A stretch of 64,000 nucleotides of DNA from an uncultured Bacteroidales bacterium (GCA_949123685.1 CASBHZ010000003.1:26352-90351), one strand, 5' to 3'; shown: positions 43,894 through 52,579, counted from the stretch's first letter. Notes: generated by a model not told the origin, from the letters alone. Made by a program: numbers and translations.

Positions 43894-44988
43894 TCAAAGC
43901 TTGCTGACTTTCATGATGGCGGGGGTGTGGGCGAGAGAGGCGAATTTTCTTGCTGTGTCATTTAATTCTAATGCCTTTTTGCGGGTCATGGGGATTTTTG
44001 ATGTGTTGTAGGTAAGCGGGGCGATTTGTAAAAGCCTTCCTTCCAGGCATAAGTCGAAATTTCTGCCTGCCGGTTTGTATCTCTCCGGGAAGCCGTTGTC
44101 AAGGATTTCTATTATATTGCCCGATAAATTCAGGATTTCTTCCCTTAGCGATTTCTCGGCTTTGCTTATGAACGGGGAGACCAATGCCTTGTTTTCCCTT
44201 GCTGCCTCTTTCCAACCTGCCTCTAATTCCGATAGCCGCTGGGCGGAATATTTACTGCTGACTATAATGGCTTCATGATGAATCTTCTTGAGGAGTAATA
44301 TATTGCCGAAGGCTGCGTATTGGTGCTCACCGATGGTGATTTTGACCGGAGAGTGGAAATACTCGGGATGGATCTTGCGCAAGAAATAACGGCGGGGATT
44401 GTCATCGAGATAGCGACGTTCTGTCTCAAGCATTTCGCTGGTTCGTATAATCCTGTCGTGGTAGTTTTCTTCGAATATGGAGAATGGCGCTGCGGTGTGA
44501 TTGTCGGGATATCCGAACATGTCGCATACACAGCGGGTACATGTCACTTTCAAGAGACCGATATAGTGCCCCAAATGATCAGGGAGATATTCTCGGGCAT
44601 GTATTATGAAATGCACATGATCCGGCATCACCACAATCTTTTTGAGCAAAATTGCCGTATGGATCTTGAAAAAATCGCGAAATCCCATGCGCATTAAGGC
44701 TCCAGCATCGGAAAGCTCGACCGAAGGCTCAGACCCGTTTTCGGGTATTAGGATTCTTTTGATGCCGGGAGATATTTCTGTGGAACGTTTACGTGCAGCC
44801 GTGAAGTCCGGCTTCTCTTTCCGAGAGTCGAAAATGCGGCAGAATAAATGCGGGAAAGCGGGATTCTTGGCGAGGGTTATCATATAATAGGAGACTGACC
44901 TGTAATCATGGTTCAGGCATCTCCGTTTCATGTTCGGTATGGTTTCCCTGCGGAAAGGTATCCGGTTTATGTCCGTATTGTCCTGCAT
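43894..44988 (-). CDS. REP-associated tyrosine transposase (RAYT, Y1_Tnp/HUH)
   Basis: A 364-residue protein. The HUH nickase core is seen in VVMPDHVHFIIHARE (His-x-His), YIGLLKVTCTRCVCDMFG, and ENYHDRIIRTSEML followed by RRYLDDNPRRYFLR, the RAYT-type end with candidate catalytic Tyr. About 130-150 residues follow that core and are not part of the standard domain. RAYTs are domesticated, IS200-related single-strand transposases that act on REP palindromes; here an array of such palindromes sits directly at the 3' end of the gene. It interrupts a run of minus-strand glycan genes. Confidence 0.82.
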   Translation of the reverse strand: MQDNTDINRIPFRRETIPNMKRRCLNHDYRSVSYYMITLAKNPAFPHLFCRIFDSRKEKPDFTAARKRSTEISPGIKRILIPENGSEPSVELSDAGALMRMGFRDFFKIHTAILLKKIVVMPDHVHFIIHAREYLPDHLGHYIGLLKVTCTRCVCDMFGYPDNHTAAPFSIFEENYHDRIIRTSEMLETERRYLDDNPRRYFLRKIHPEYFHSPVKITIGEHQYAAFGNILLLKKIHHEAIIVSSKYSAQRLSELEAGWKEAARENKALVSPFISKAEKSLREEILNLSGNIIEILDNGFPERYKPAGRNFDLCLEGRLLQIAPLTYNTSKIPMTRKKALELNDTARKFASLAHTPAIMKVSKL

Positions 44989-44995
44989 GGTGAAC

Positions 44996-46102
44996 TTATT
45001 TCAGGATCTGATTCCAATGCAGCTCGAATTTGTTGGCTACAATCTTGACATCGTTGTGCTTTTCCACTATCCTTCGTCCCTCCTGCGCCATCTTTCTCAG
45101 AGATGAGGGGTCAAATATCATTTGTCTGAATTTTTCCTTCCATTCATTATCCGATATCAGGGGGGATAACGGGATTATTGCTCCAAGATCCGGCTCGTTG
45201 ATATATCGGTAAAACTCAGGCTGGGCACCTGTTGCGGCAACCCTTCCGAGAGCCATCGCCTGAAATCCGTTGGTGCCGGGGGAATATGAATACAATTGAT
45301 CAAGGACAATATGACTTTCCCTCATCTTGCGGAGGTATTCTGCAAGGGGGAGATTACGCACGCATGTGACGGAGCACTTGTCTGGCATCTCCTTTTCCAG
45401 TTGCCGGCATATGTCGAGAAGTTTTGCGGTGCCTTTCTGAATCTCCATGCCTGCTCGCATGCCGATGAAGAAGTTGATTTTTTCAGAAAGGTCAAAGGGG
45501 GAGGGGTTTAGGTCTGTCAGGTCTATGGGGATATTGGTGAAGGCAACCCTTTCCCCTAAAAGAGGACGGGCAGCAATGTCGTATTCCGGCAACACCGCCA
45601 TTGCTCCGTCTATGTTGTGATAAACGTAATCGCAATATTCTTTCATCCCTGCCCCGGTCCATGCTGCCGCCCTGTGGGTTTTAAGTTCAAACTCAGTCGG
45701 ATTGCCGTTGACTTCAAATTCCGAGAATTTGAAAGTCTTGCCATCTAAGCAAGCCTTGACGAAATAATAATCATCACCGGCAAGGGTCAGGAATAGGCTC
45801 CTGTTGTTTCGTCTCAGTATGTCGAAGAAATATTTGATTTTTTGAGGACGCAGGGACAGGAAATGCGGGTTTATGATCTGGACAACATCATAGCCCTTAA
45901 GGCGGGGAACCAGCCTTAAAAGCCTGTAAAGATATTTTACGGCACCGAGTTTGCCCGGTTGACGGTCAAGCAAGATGTCTTTTCGGGTGTCCATGTATCT
46001 GCCTCCGTCTGAAATGACAGTCACTTCATGTCCGCGCTTTTGCAGCTCGCGGGCAAGACAGGCATGCAGGTTGGAATAGTCACCGAAAAATAATATTCGC
46101 AT
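44996..46102 (-). CDS. GT-B glycosyltransferase (family 4 type)
   Basis: A 368-residue protein. The start MRILFFGDYSNLHACLARELQKRGHEV is a GT-B N-domain; the C-domain has FFIGMRAGMEIQKGTAKLLDIC and SYSPGTNGFQAMALGRVAATG, where nucleotide-sugar enzymes of GT4 carry their donor loop. The open frame extends to 46159, but the ATG at 46102 gives the normal start. It is divergent from the export operon; the TACCTTTG -7 box lies at 46170-46177. It may act at the start of glycan assembly. Confidence 0.75.
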   Translation of the reverse strand: MRILFFGDYSNLHACLARELQKRGHEVTVISDGGRYMDTRKDILLDRQPGKLGAVKYLYRLLRLVPRLKGYDVVQIINPHFLSLRPQKIKYFFDILRRNNRSLFLTLAGDDYYFVKACLDGKTFKFSEFEVNGNPTEFELKTHRAAAWTGAGMKEYCDYVYHNIDGAMAVLPEYDIAARPLLGERVAFTNIPIDLTDLNPSPFDLSEKINFFIGMRAGMEIQKGTAKLLDICRQLEKEMPDKCSVTCVRNLPLAEYLRKMRESHIVLDQLYSYSPGTNGFQAMALGRVAATGAQPEFYRYINEPDLGAIIPLSPLISDNEWKEKFRQMIFDPSSLRKMAQEGRRIVEKHNDVKIVANKFELHWNQILK

Positions 46103-46169
46103 CTTTTCGCTTTCAGCAGTGAGGCGAACTTGTTTTAACATTCGTATATACGTTTGCACAAGTTCGATA

Positions 46170-46218
46170 CAAAGGTAGTTAAAGTTTTTGTAAAAGATAA
46201 TCTTTTTTATTAAATTTG
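46170..46218. promoter_or_regulatory. Back-to-back promoters of the GT-B gene and the export operon
   Basis: Minus strand: TACCTTTG at 46170-46177. Plus strand: TTTG ending 46190 and TAAATTTG at 46211-46218, 20 bases apart. The plus transcript has a leader of about 85 nt. Confidence 0.6.
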
Positions 46219-46310
46219 CGCAAGTTTTATGCCGGGTATGTTTCCGTTGTAATCCGGCGGTTTTCGGACTGATGTCGAAAATAGTTTAACGGCTTTTTAA
46301 AGTGAATTAG

Positions 46311-48731
46311 ATGAAATCGAAGCACGTTTTATTGTCATTCTTTATGCTGTTCTCGCTGGTGGCGTTTGCCATGACTGACCAGCAGGTAATTGACTATATC
46401 AAGCAGCAGACGGCTGCCGGGAAAACAGAGCAACAAATAGGTAAGGAACTTCTTGCAAAAGGGGTTACTCCGGAACAGGCAAAACGCATCAGGGCAAAAT
46501 TCGAGGCTCAACAAAGCGAAAACAGGACCACCAAGAAAACTGTGGAAGCAGCTGACAAGGAGAGGATGCACAATCCGATGGAAGATATCTCTTTGTCTGC
46601 GATGGACAATATGACTCGCGAACTTGAAGATCAGGATTCTGAACAGAAAGATCTGTTGGAGCCGTCGCGTAAGATATATGGTCATCAGGTGTTCAATTCA
46701 AAATCACTTACTTTCGAGCCGAGTGAGAATCTCGCCACTCCACAGAATTATCGTCTCGGTCCGGGCGATGAGGTCATAATAGACATATGGGGCACATCTG
46801 AAGACCATATGCGTCAGACTATCTCTCCGGAAGGGAGTATCATGATCTCTCAGATCGGTCCGGTATATCTTAACGGATTGACTATCAGTGATGCCAATAA
46901 ACATATCAAGAGCGCTTTTTCACGCAAGTATGCCGGAATGGCGGATGCCCAGACCGATATTCAGGTGACATTGGGGCAGGTGCGCACTATTCAGGTTGAC
47001 ATACTCGGAGAGGTGGCTACACCGGGAACTTTCCGGATGTCTCCGTTTTCTACCGTGTTCCATGCATTGTATAGGGCAGGCGGAATCAACGACATAGGAT
47101 CGCTCCGCAACATTCAGGTGCTTCGCAACGGCAAGAAGGTTGCCGGCGTGGATATCTACGATTATCTTTTCAAAGGTAAAACTTCCGGCAATATCAGGCT
47201 TCAGGAGGGAGACGTGATAATAATCCCGCCTTATGAACAGCTTGTAAGCATTGACGGTAACGTGAAGCGTCCGATGTTTTATGAAATCAAGCCGGACGAG
47301 ACGGTGAAGAGCATTCTCGATTATGCCGGAGGATTCACTGGCGATGCCTATGGAGGCATGGTGCGTCTGTCGCGCCAGTCGGGCACCGAAAATGAGCTGT
47401 ACAACATAGAACGTGGCGAGTTCGCTTCATATCGTCTTAAAGATGGCGACATAATAACCGTCGGCACTATTCTTGACCGTTATGCCAACAGGGTGGAACT
47501 AAAAGGTGCGGTCTATCGCCCGGGAATGTTCGCGATAGGTGATGATATCAGGACGGTTCGCGACCTTATCCGTAAGGCGGATGGCGTTACAGAGGATGCA
47601 TATACCGACAGGGTGCTTCTTTATAGAGAGGGCGCGTCCAAGCAACTTGAAGTCATGGCTCTTGACCTTAAGGATATTTTGGCAGGCTCGGCACCCGATG
47701 TCAAGCTTAAGCGTAATGACATGCTTGTGGTTTCGAGTATCAATGAGCTTGAAGAAAAGGGAGACTTGTATATCGGAGGACAAGTTGCTCGTCCCGGAAC
47801 TTATGTCTATGCAGAAAATACGACTCTGGAAGACCTGATTTTCCAGGCTGGAGGTCTTTTGGAGGGTGCATCAACTGCGCGTGTAGATATCTCGCGACGT
47901 ATTGTTGATCCGTCATCTACAGTGCCCACTCAGCGTCTGTCTCAGAATTTTACCGTGTCAATAGAGAATGGTCTTGCGGTGGGTGATGGCAAAGGCTTTT
48001 TATTGAAACCTTATGACCATGTTGAAGTGCGCAAGAGTCCGGGATATGCTTCTCAGGAAACTGTTTCGATCAATGGGGAAGTGCTCTTCTCCGGTTCGTA
48101 TGCTATTGAAAAACGCAACGAACGCGTATCCGAGTTTATAAACAGGGCAGGCGGACTGATAGACGGGGCATACGTTAAAGGTGCACATCTTGCCCGCAAG
48201 CTGTCCGAGTCTGAATATAATTCAAGGAAAGAGGCTCTGAGACTTGCCCAGGCGAACAGTTCGGGGAGCGAAGGCGATTCCATTGCCCTCAGCAAGATAG
48301 ACGTGTCGCCTACATATAATGTGGGTATCGACCTCGAGAAGGCTTTGGCGAATCCCGGCAGCCATTATGATCTGGTCATGCAACCCGGCGACTCGCTGTA
48401 TATTCCGGAAATTCAAAGCACCGTGAAGATCTCCGGTGATGTAATGTTCCCCAATGCAGTTGTATATCAGCCCGGCAAGAAACTCAGCTATTATATAAAT
48501 CAGGCGGGAGGCTACGGACAGCGTGCCAAGAAGAGCAAGGCGTTCGTCGTGTACCTTAACGGCACGGTTGCCCAGGCAAAACGAAATACGGTCATAGAGC
48601 CTGGTTGTCATATTATAGTTCCCTCTAAGCCGCAGAATAGCGGTACAGACTGGACTAAGATACTCACAATGGCAACAAGTTTCATGTCGATCGCTACTAT
48701 GGCGGCAACTATTCCCAATCTGTTCAAATAG
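46311..48731 (+). CDS. Wza-like polysaccharide export protein with multiple SLBB domains
   Basis: An 806-residue outer-membrane export protein. Signal peptide (about 1-20), a short helical domain with DYIKQQTAAGKTEQQIGKEL (about 25-65), then Poly_export with YRLGPGDEVIIDIWGTSEDH (from about 145), and at least five SLBB units, each with a V-x-[AG]-P-G-x-F/Y pattern (for example VATPGTFRMSPFST, GAVYRPGMFAIGD, GQVARPGTYVYAE). No lipobox Cys is seen, unlike E. coli Wza. A hydrophobic stretch at the C-terminus (TKILTMATSFMSIATMAAT) could cross the membrane. First gene of the operon with Wzz and M23. Confidence 0.85.
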   Translation: MKSKHVLLSFFMLFSLVAFAMTDQQVIDYIKQQTAAGKTEQQIGKELLAKGVTPEQAKRIRAKFEAQQSENRTTKKTVEAADKERMHNPMEDISLSAMDNMTRELEDQDSEQKDLLEPSRKIYGHQVFNSKSLTFEPSENLATPQNYRLGPGDEVIIDIWGTSEDHMRQTISPEGSIMISQIGPVYLNGLTISDANKHIKSAFSRKYAGMADAQTDIQVTLGQVRTIQVDILGEVATPGTFRMSPFSTVFHALYRAGGINDIGSLRNIQVLRNGKKVAGVDIYDYLFKGKTSGNIRLQEGDVIIIPPYEQLVSIDGNVKRPMFYEIKPDETVKSILDYAGGFTGDAYGGMVRLSRQSGTENELYNIERGEFASYRLKDGDIITVGTILDRYANRVELKGAVYRPGMFAIGDDIRTVRDLIRKADGVTEDAYTDRVLLYREGASKQLEVMALDLKDILAGSAPDVKLKRNDMLVVSSINELEEKGDLYIGGQVARPGTYVYAENTTLEDLIFQAGGLLEGASTARVDISRRIVDPSSTVPTQRLSQNFTVSIENGLAVGDGKGFLLKPYDHVEVRKSPGYASQETVSINGEVLFSGSYAIEKRNERVSEFINRAGGLIDGAYVKGAHLARKLSESEYNSRKEALRLAQANSSGSEGDSIALSKIDVSPTYNVGIDLEKALANPGSHYDLVMQPGDSLYIPEIQSTVKISGDVMFPNAVVYQPGKKLSYYINQAGGYGQRAKKSKAFVVYLNGTVAQAKRNTVIEPGCHIIVPSKPQNSGTDWTKILTMATSFMSIATMAATIPNLFK

Positions 48732-48733
48732 AT

Positions 48734-49855
48734 TTGATTATAATGCAGGAAGAAAACGACAATAAGATAAATAAGGCTGAGGATAAGGAAATCGATCTCC
48801 TTGAACTTGCCTCGACCCTTTGGAAAAAGCGGAAGAAATTGGTTTTATGGAGTGCATGCGGTGCCCTGATAGGTTTGGTAGTTGCATTCAGCATTCCAAG
48901 AGAATACACCACGTCGGTCAAGCTCGCCCCGGAGGAGACTGATGGGAAATCGTCGGGGGGAAGTCTCGGCGCGCTTGCTTCAATGGCAGGTCTTGGCGGC
49001 GGTTTCTCCTCCGGTTCGGATGCTTTCTATCCAAAACTTTATCCGGATGTTTTAAGTTCCGTGCCGTTCACTACAAGCCTTTTTGACGTGACAGTTCCCA
49101 CTGACGAGAAAAACGGAAACAAGACTCTTACCGTGCGTAAGTATATGGAAGAGGAGGTCAAGGCGCCTTGGTGGAGAATGATAATGGCATTACCCGGAAA
49201 ACTCATAGGCATGATTGCCGGTGGTGACAGTGACAAAGAAAAAGGCAATGGCAAGGTTGACAATTTCAGGCTTACGCCTAAGGAGAGTGGGCTTGTAACG
49301 GCGTTGAACCAGCGAGTCTCAGCCACGGTAGATACCAAGACCTCTGTTGTCACCATCACTGTAACCATGCAGGATCCAGTTGTATCGGCAGTGCTTGCAG
49401 ACACAGTGGTGTCAAGGCTTCGTGATTTCATAACCGACTATCGAACCAGCAAGGCTCGTCATGATCTCGAATATGCAATGAAGATCAATGATGAGGCAAA
49501 AGAGAATTATTATAAAGCGCAACAGCGTTATGCCGATTATCTTGACCGCAACCAAGGTCTTGCTTTCCATTCGGCACAGACAATGCGCGAGCGTCTTGAG
49601 AACGAGATGACCCTTGCTTTCAACCTTTATAACCAGACTGCTCAGCAAGTGCAGAAAAGTCAGGTGAAAGTGCAGGAAAACACTCCGGTGTATGCGGTGG
49701 TTACGCCTGCTACGGTTCCGGTGAAAGCCTCCAGCCCCAAGAAGTTGATGATATTGGTTGGTTTCACTTTCCTCGCCTTTTTTGCATGTGCGGCTTGGAT
49801 CCTCTTCATATCTCCATTTGTAGAAGAGAGGAAAAAGCAATCAAAAAGTGAATAA
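48734..49855 (+). CDS. Wzz-type chain-length determinant
   Basis: A 373-residue polysaccharide co-polymerase. The cytoplasmic tail EIDLLELASTLWKKRKKL precedes the first transmembrane helix (about 35-53), a long periplasmic domain with coiled coil (about 225-300, ARHDLEYAMKINDEAKENYY and onward) follows, and the second helix is near the C-terminus (LMILVGFTFLAFFACAAWILF) after the Pro-rich segment VTPATVPVKASSPKK. No cytoplasmic kinase domain. It sets chain length together with a Wzy polymerase. It follows the SLBB gene by two bases and overlaps the peptidase gene by eight. Confidence 0.85.
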   Translation: MIIMQEENDNKINKAEDKEIDLLELASTLWKKRKKLVLWSACGALIGLVVAFSIPREYTTSVKLAPEETDGKSSGGSLGALASMAGLGGGFSSGSDAFYPKLYPDVLSSVPFTTSLFDVTVPTDEKNGNKTLTVRKYMEEEVKAPWWRMIMALPGKLIGMIAGGDSDKEKGNGKVDNFRLTPKESGLVTALNQRVSATVDTKTSVVTITVTMQDPVVSAVLADTVVSRLRDFITDYRTSKARHDLEYAMKINDEAKENYYKAQQRYADYLDRNQGLAFHSAQTMRERLENEMTLAFNLYNQTAQQVQKSQVKVQENTPVYAVVTPATVPVKASSPKKLMILVGFTFLAFFACAAWILFISPFVEERKKQSKSE

Positions 49856-50735
49856 AGCATTTTTCTTGTTGATATTTGTTTCCGCTGTAGCGATGTCGGA
49901 AGCGAAAGGTCCGGAGGAAAATTTCCTGTCGGATCTTGCGCGTGTCGTTAATAAAGCGGACAAGAGTCCTATTCCCGAAGAATCGGAAGCGTCATTGGTG
50001 GATCTTGTAGGCATTATTGCCGGCTCGGGCGAAGAGAATGCGCGACATGCCGGGTCATCCGTTCATTCGGATGTGCTTAAATACATAACTGATGCGTATT
50101 CTTCAAGCGGCTTTTACGATTCCGGTTTTAAAGGAAACCTGCCGGAATATTTTCTGCGAGGGAATAATACTAATTATCTTCCCGGTCAGGACGTCTTTCT
50201 TAATACCGGTTTAGGGCGTATCACTTCCGGTTTCGGTTATCGCGCCAAGTTCAGACGCATGCATAAGGGTGTGGACATTGCTATGAATGTAGGGGATACG
50301 GTGCGTGCAGCCATGTCGGGGGTGGTTGAAAGGGTTGACTATGAAGCTAACGGATATGGGCGTTTTGTAGTTCTCAGTCATGATGACGGCATGGAGACGC
50401 GTTATGCCCATCTTTCAGCTCCTTTGGTGGTGTGCGGGCAGCGTGTATCGTCAGGTCAGGCTATAGCGCTGAGTGGTAATTCCGGTAATTCCACAGGACC
50501 TCACCTGCATTTTGAAACCCGTTGTCAGGGACGTGCCGTCGATCCGCTTTCGGTATTCGGCATTCCATCAAGGAATGCTTTCAAAGAGCAAAGGGGAACG
50601 TACGTAGTGCGTCATGGAGACACAATAAGGAAGATCGCGCAGAAGTCGGGAATTGGCGTAATCCGCCTGTGTCAGCTTAATTTTGTAACAGAAGACGAAT
50701 CGCTTGAGCCGGGTCGTATGCTCAGGCTCCGATAG
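49848..50735 (+). CDS. M23 metallopeptidase with C-terminal LysM
   Basis: A 295-residue periplasmic enzyme with a signal peptide (about 1-20). The M23/LytM domain (about 130-235) keeps all ligands: HKGVD (His and Asp), TRYAHLS and GPHLHFE, in contrast to the EnvC-like protein at 30663. A LysM domain (TYVVRHGDTIRKIAQKSG and onward) closes the protein, so it binds and cuts peptidoglycan. It overlaps the Wzz gene by eight bases, which points to a role in opening the wall for polysaccharide export or assembly. It ends the export operon. Confidence 0.85.
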   Translation: MNKAFFLLIFVSAVAMSEAKGPEENFLSDLARVVNKADKSPIPEESEASLVDLVGIIAGSGEENARHAGSSVHSDVLKYITDAYSSSGFYDSGFKGNLPEYFLRGNNTNYLPGQDVFLNTGLGRITSGFGYRAKFRRMHKGVDIAMNVGDTVRAAMSGVVERVDYEANGYGRFVVLSHDDGMETRYAHLSAPLVVCGQRVSSGQAIALSGNSGNSTGPHLHFETRCQGRAVDPLSVFGIPSRNAFKEQRGTYVVRHGDTIRKIAQKSGIGVIRLCQLNFVTEDESLEPGRMLRLR

Positions 50736-50747
50736 CTGATAGGTTTG

Positions 50748-50773
50748 TTTGACTTGACTGTTTGACTTGACTG
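50748..50773 (+). repeat. Perfect tandem 13-bp repeat
   Basis: TTTGACTTGACTG occurs twice back to back after the stop of the peptidase gene (50735). Function unknown; could be slippage or an operator. Confidence 0.6.
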
Positions 50774-50828
50774 CCTGCAGTTTTCTAAATTTAATAGGGA
50801 ATATAATGTGTATTTCCATGTTTTTTGC

Positions 50829-50836
50829 TATCTTTG
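50829..50836 (+). promoter_or_regulatory. Promoter -7 box of the UpxY operon
   Basis: TATCTTTG matches TAnnTTTG. The -33 TTTG is not clear. The transcript would begin near 50843, about 215 nt before the UpxY start. Confidence 0.55.
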
Positions 50837-50844
50837 CGCATCGA

Positions 50845-51040
50845 ATAGGGATATATTTCAACTGAAACCATGTCAGGAATAGACTTGTAGGACATGGGCT
50901 GCCCCCGGGAAAGCACCTGTATAGGCTCGTTCCGGAGACCGGAAGCGAAAGCAAGCCGGCGGCTGTGAATGAATGCATTGCTACATATTTTAGCTATGCA
51001 GGAAGGGGGCTGTATTCTAATTTTTTTGTATTTACTTAAC
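50845..51040 (+). promoter_or_regulatory. Structured leader with terminator-like end upstream of the UpxY gene
   Basis: Hairpins: CCATGTC (50868-50874)/GACATGG (50891-50897); CCGG pairs around a GCGAAAGC (GNRA) tetraloop at 50939-50959; TGCATTGCTA (50974-50983)/TAGCTATGCA (50991-51000). GCCCCC (50901-50906) can pair with GGGGGC (51005-51010), enclosing the middle hairpins, and a T-rich stretch follows at about 51019-51027. In this reading the closed form would end transcription before upxY. UpxY-type factors act on operon leaders, so this is a plausible target, but it is inference. Confidence 0.45.
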
Positions 51041-51058
51041 GGTTGCTCCTAACTCAGG

Positions 51059-51577
51059 ATGGACGAATCCAGATGGTATGCCATTAAGACCCGTCAAGAT
51101 TTCAAGGCGGAGGAAGTGTTGACGCCTTTGTGTGAAGAGGTGTTCTTTCCGAAGCATGTGGTCAAGAGTCCGTCAGGCACAAAGCGTAGGAGGGCAATCA
51201 TTCCGCACGTACTTTTTATCAAGACCACTGAGCGCAATGCATTGGCATTGGAAACTGCAGGCAGGAGCATTCCCGGTCTTCCTGTGAGGTTCTGGATATA
51301 CAGATATCCGGATAATAACGATATACAGATTATCACCGGTTCTCAGATCAATCTGCTCAGGCTTCTGACCGAAGAAGATTCGGCTCGATGCGAGATTTTC
51401 AGTAAGACAGACTTTAAGACAGGACAGCGCGTACGGGTGACCGGTGGAGAGTTCCAGGGATACGAAGGATACGTGCAACGGGTAAAGAAGAACCGGCACG
51501 TCATCGTGAAGATAGAGGGCATCTGCCTTGTAATGCTCCCTTTCATCCATCCGGACCTATTGGCGCCCATATCCTGA
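51059..51577 (+). CDS. UpxY-family transcription antiterminator (NusG-like)
   Basis: A 172-residue NusG/RfaH-type protein. The N-terminal NGN domain starts ESRWYAIKTRQDFKAEEVL and includes RRRAIIPHVLFIKT; the C-terminal KOW domain has GQRVRVTGGEFQGYEGYVQRV. In Bacteroides such genes are the first of each capsule operon and allow RNA polymerase to read through it. The following genes are glycan synthesis, which fits. No upxZ-type gene follows, unlike in B. fragilis. Confidence 0.85.
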   Translation: MDESRWYAIKTRQDFKAEEVLTPLCEEVFFPKHVVKSPSGTKRRRAIIPHVLFIKTTERNALALETAGRSIPGLPVRFWIYRYPDNNDIQIITGSQINLLRLLTEEDSARCEIFSKTDFKTGQRVRVTGGEFQGYEGYVQRVKKNRHVIVKIEGICLVMLPFIHPDLLAPIS

Positions 51578-51952
51578 GATTAACTAAAGGAAAGGAAGGT
51601 GACCTGCCTTCATCTTTCAGTGCAATTTGTGGTTGCGCTGTTTAGTCTATGCCATTATTATTACATACTTCCTTAAGAGTATTTTTATCAGGTGTATAGT
51701 GTAGCCAGTGCTGATTGTGTAGATTTTCTGATTGTTTATCTGTATCTGTTAGTTTTTTATTACTCATTCATAAACATCTATATTTTAAGTAAGTAATAAA
51801 GATTAATGCACATAACGCCATTTTTTTGAGATGTTTTTGTCGCGTAATAAAGGAGCATATAGGCATATGCGACTGAATTACAAGGTAAAAGCAGCCAAAA
51901 AGAACAAGTTTTATAGTGCAAGATTTCATTACTTACATATTTTTTGTTACTT
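51578..51952. other. Gene-free AT-rich gap before the capsule genes
   Basis: A 375-base gap between upxY and the acetyltransferase gene. A short GAAGG/CCTTC hairpin lies at 51595-51611. GTAAGTAAT (51789-51797) and its complement ATTACTTAC (51928-51936) form an imperfect inverted repeat 130 bp apart, with a few more matching bases around it. Otherwise it is AT-rich, and no ORF, tRNA or clear promoter is seen. Confidence 0.5.
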
Positions 51953-52579
51953 ATGGCTAAACTGTCAATAATAGGAGCCGGGGATTTAGGGGAACAGATT
52001 GCCAATCTGGCGTTAAGGAATGGATGGGAAATTGAGGGATATTTTGATGACTTCATGCCTATAGGGACAATCCGTCAAGGTGGAATAGTAAGGGGAAGGG
52101 TTGAAGATATTGGTAATCAGATAGATATGAAATCGGGGGGGGTAATTGTAGCAATTGGATATAAACATTTTAAAGAACGTCAGGCTATATTCGAAAAAAT
52201 CTCAGGGAAAATCAATATGGCTACAATTATTGACCGAACTGCAATTATAGATGAATCGGTAACAATTGGGGAAGGGAGCGTAATAATGCCGGGGGTAATA
52301 TTGGATAAAAATGTCAGAATCGGAAAGAATGTCTTTGTTAACATATCTTCAACTATAGCCCACGATTCAGAGGTTGGATCTCATAGCTTTATTGCTCCAC
52401 GTGTTGCCGTTGCAGGTTTTACAAAAATCGGGAAACGCTCTTTTATCGGGATAAACGCTACACTTATAGACAATATATCGCTTTGCGATGATATTCAGAT
52501 AGGAGGAGGTGCAGTTGTCATAAATTCGGTTGCTGATAAGGGCACGTATGTTGGTATACCAGCGCGAAAAATACGATGA
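51953..52579 (+). CDS. PglD/NeuD-like sugar acetyltransferase
   Basis: A 208-residue protein with a PglD-type N-domain (IIGAGDLGEQIANLAL, nucleotide-sugar binding) and a left-handed beta-helix C-domain of hexapeptide repeats. His137 in STIAHDSEVG corresponds to the catalytic His of PglD. The family acetylates 4-amino groups of UDP- or dTDP-sugars with acetyl-CoA, which suits a partner of WecE. The ATG at 51953 is used; the frame is open from a TTG at 51944. Four-base overlap with the ATP-grasp gene. Confidence 0.75.
   Translation: MAKLSIIGAGDLGEQIANLALRNGWEIEGYFDDFMPIGTIRQGGIVRGRVEDIGNQIDMKSGGVIVAIGYKHFKERQAIFEKISGKINMATIIDRTAIIDESVTIGEGSVIMPGVILDKNVRIGKNVFVNISSTIAHDSEVGSHSFIAPRVAVAGFTKIGKRSFIGINATLIDNISLCDDIQIGGGAVVINSVADKGTYVGIPARKIR

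Noticed and set aside
50845..51040. Cobalamin riboswitch or SRP RNA in the upxY leader
   Set aside because: Neither the B12-box pattern nor the SRP GGAAGCAGCC-type loop is present; the downstream gene is not related to either.
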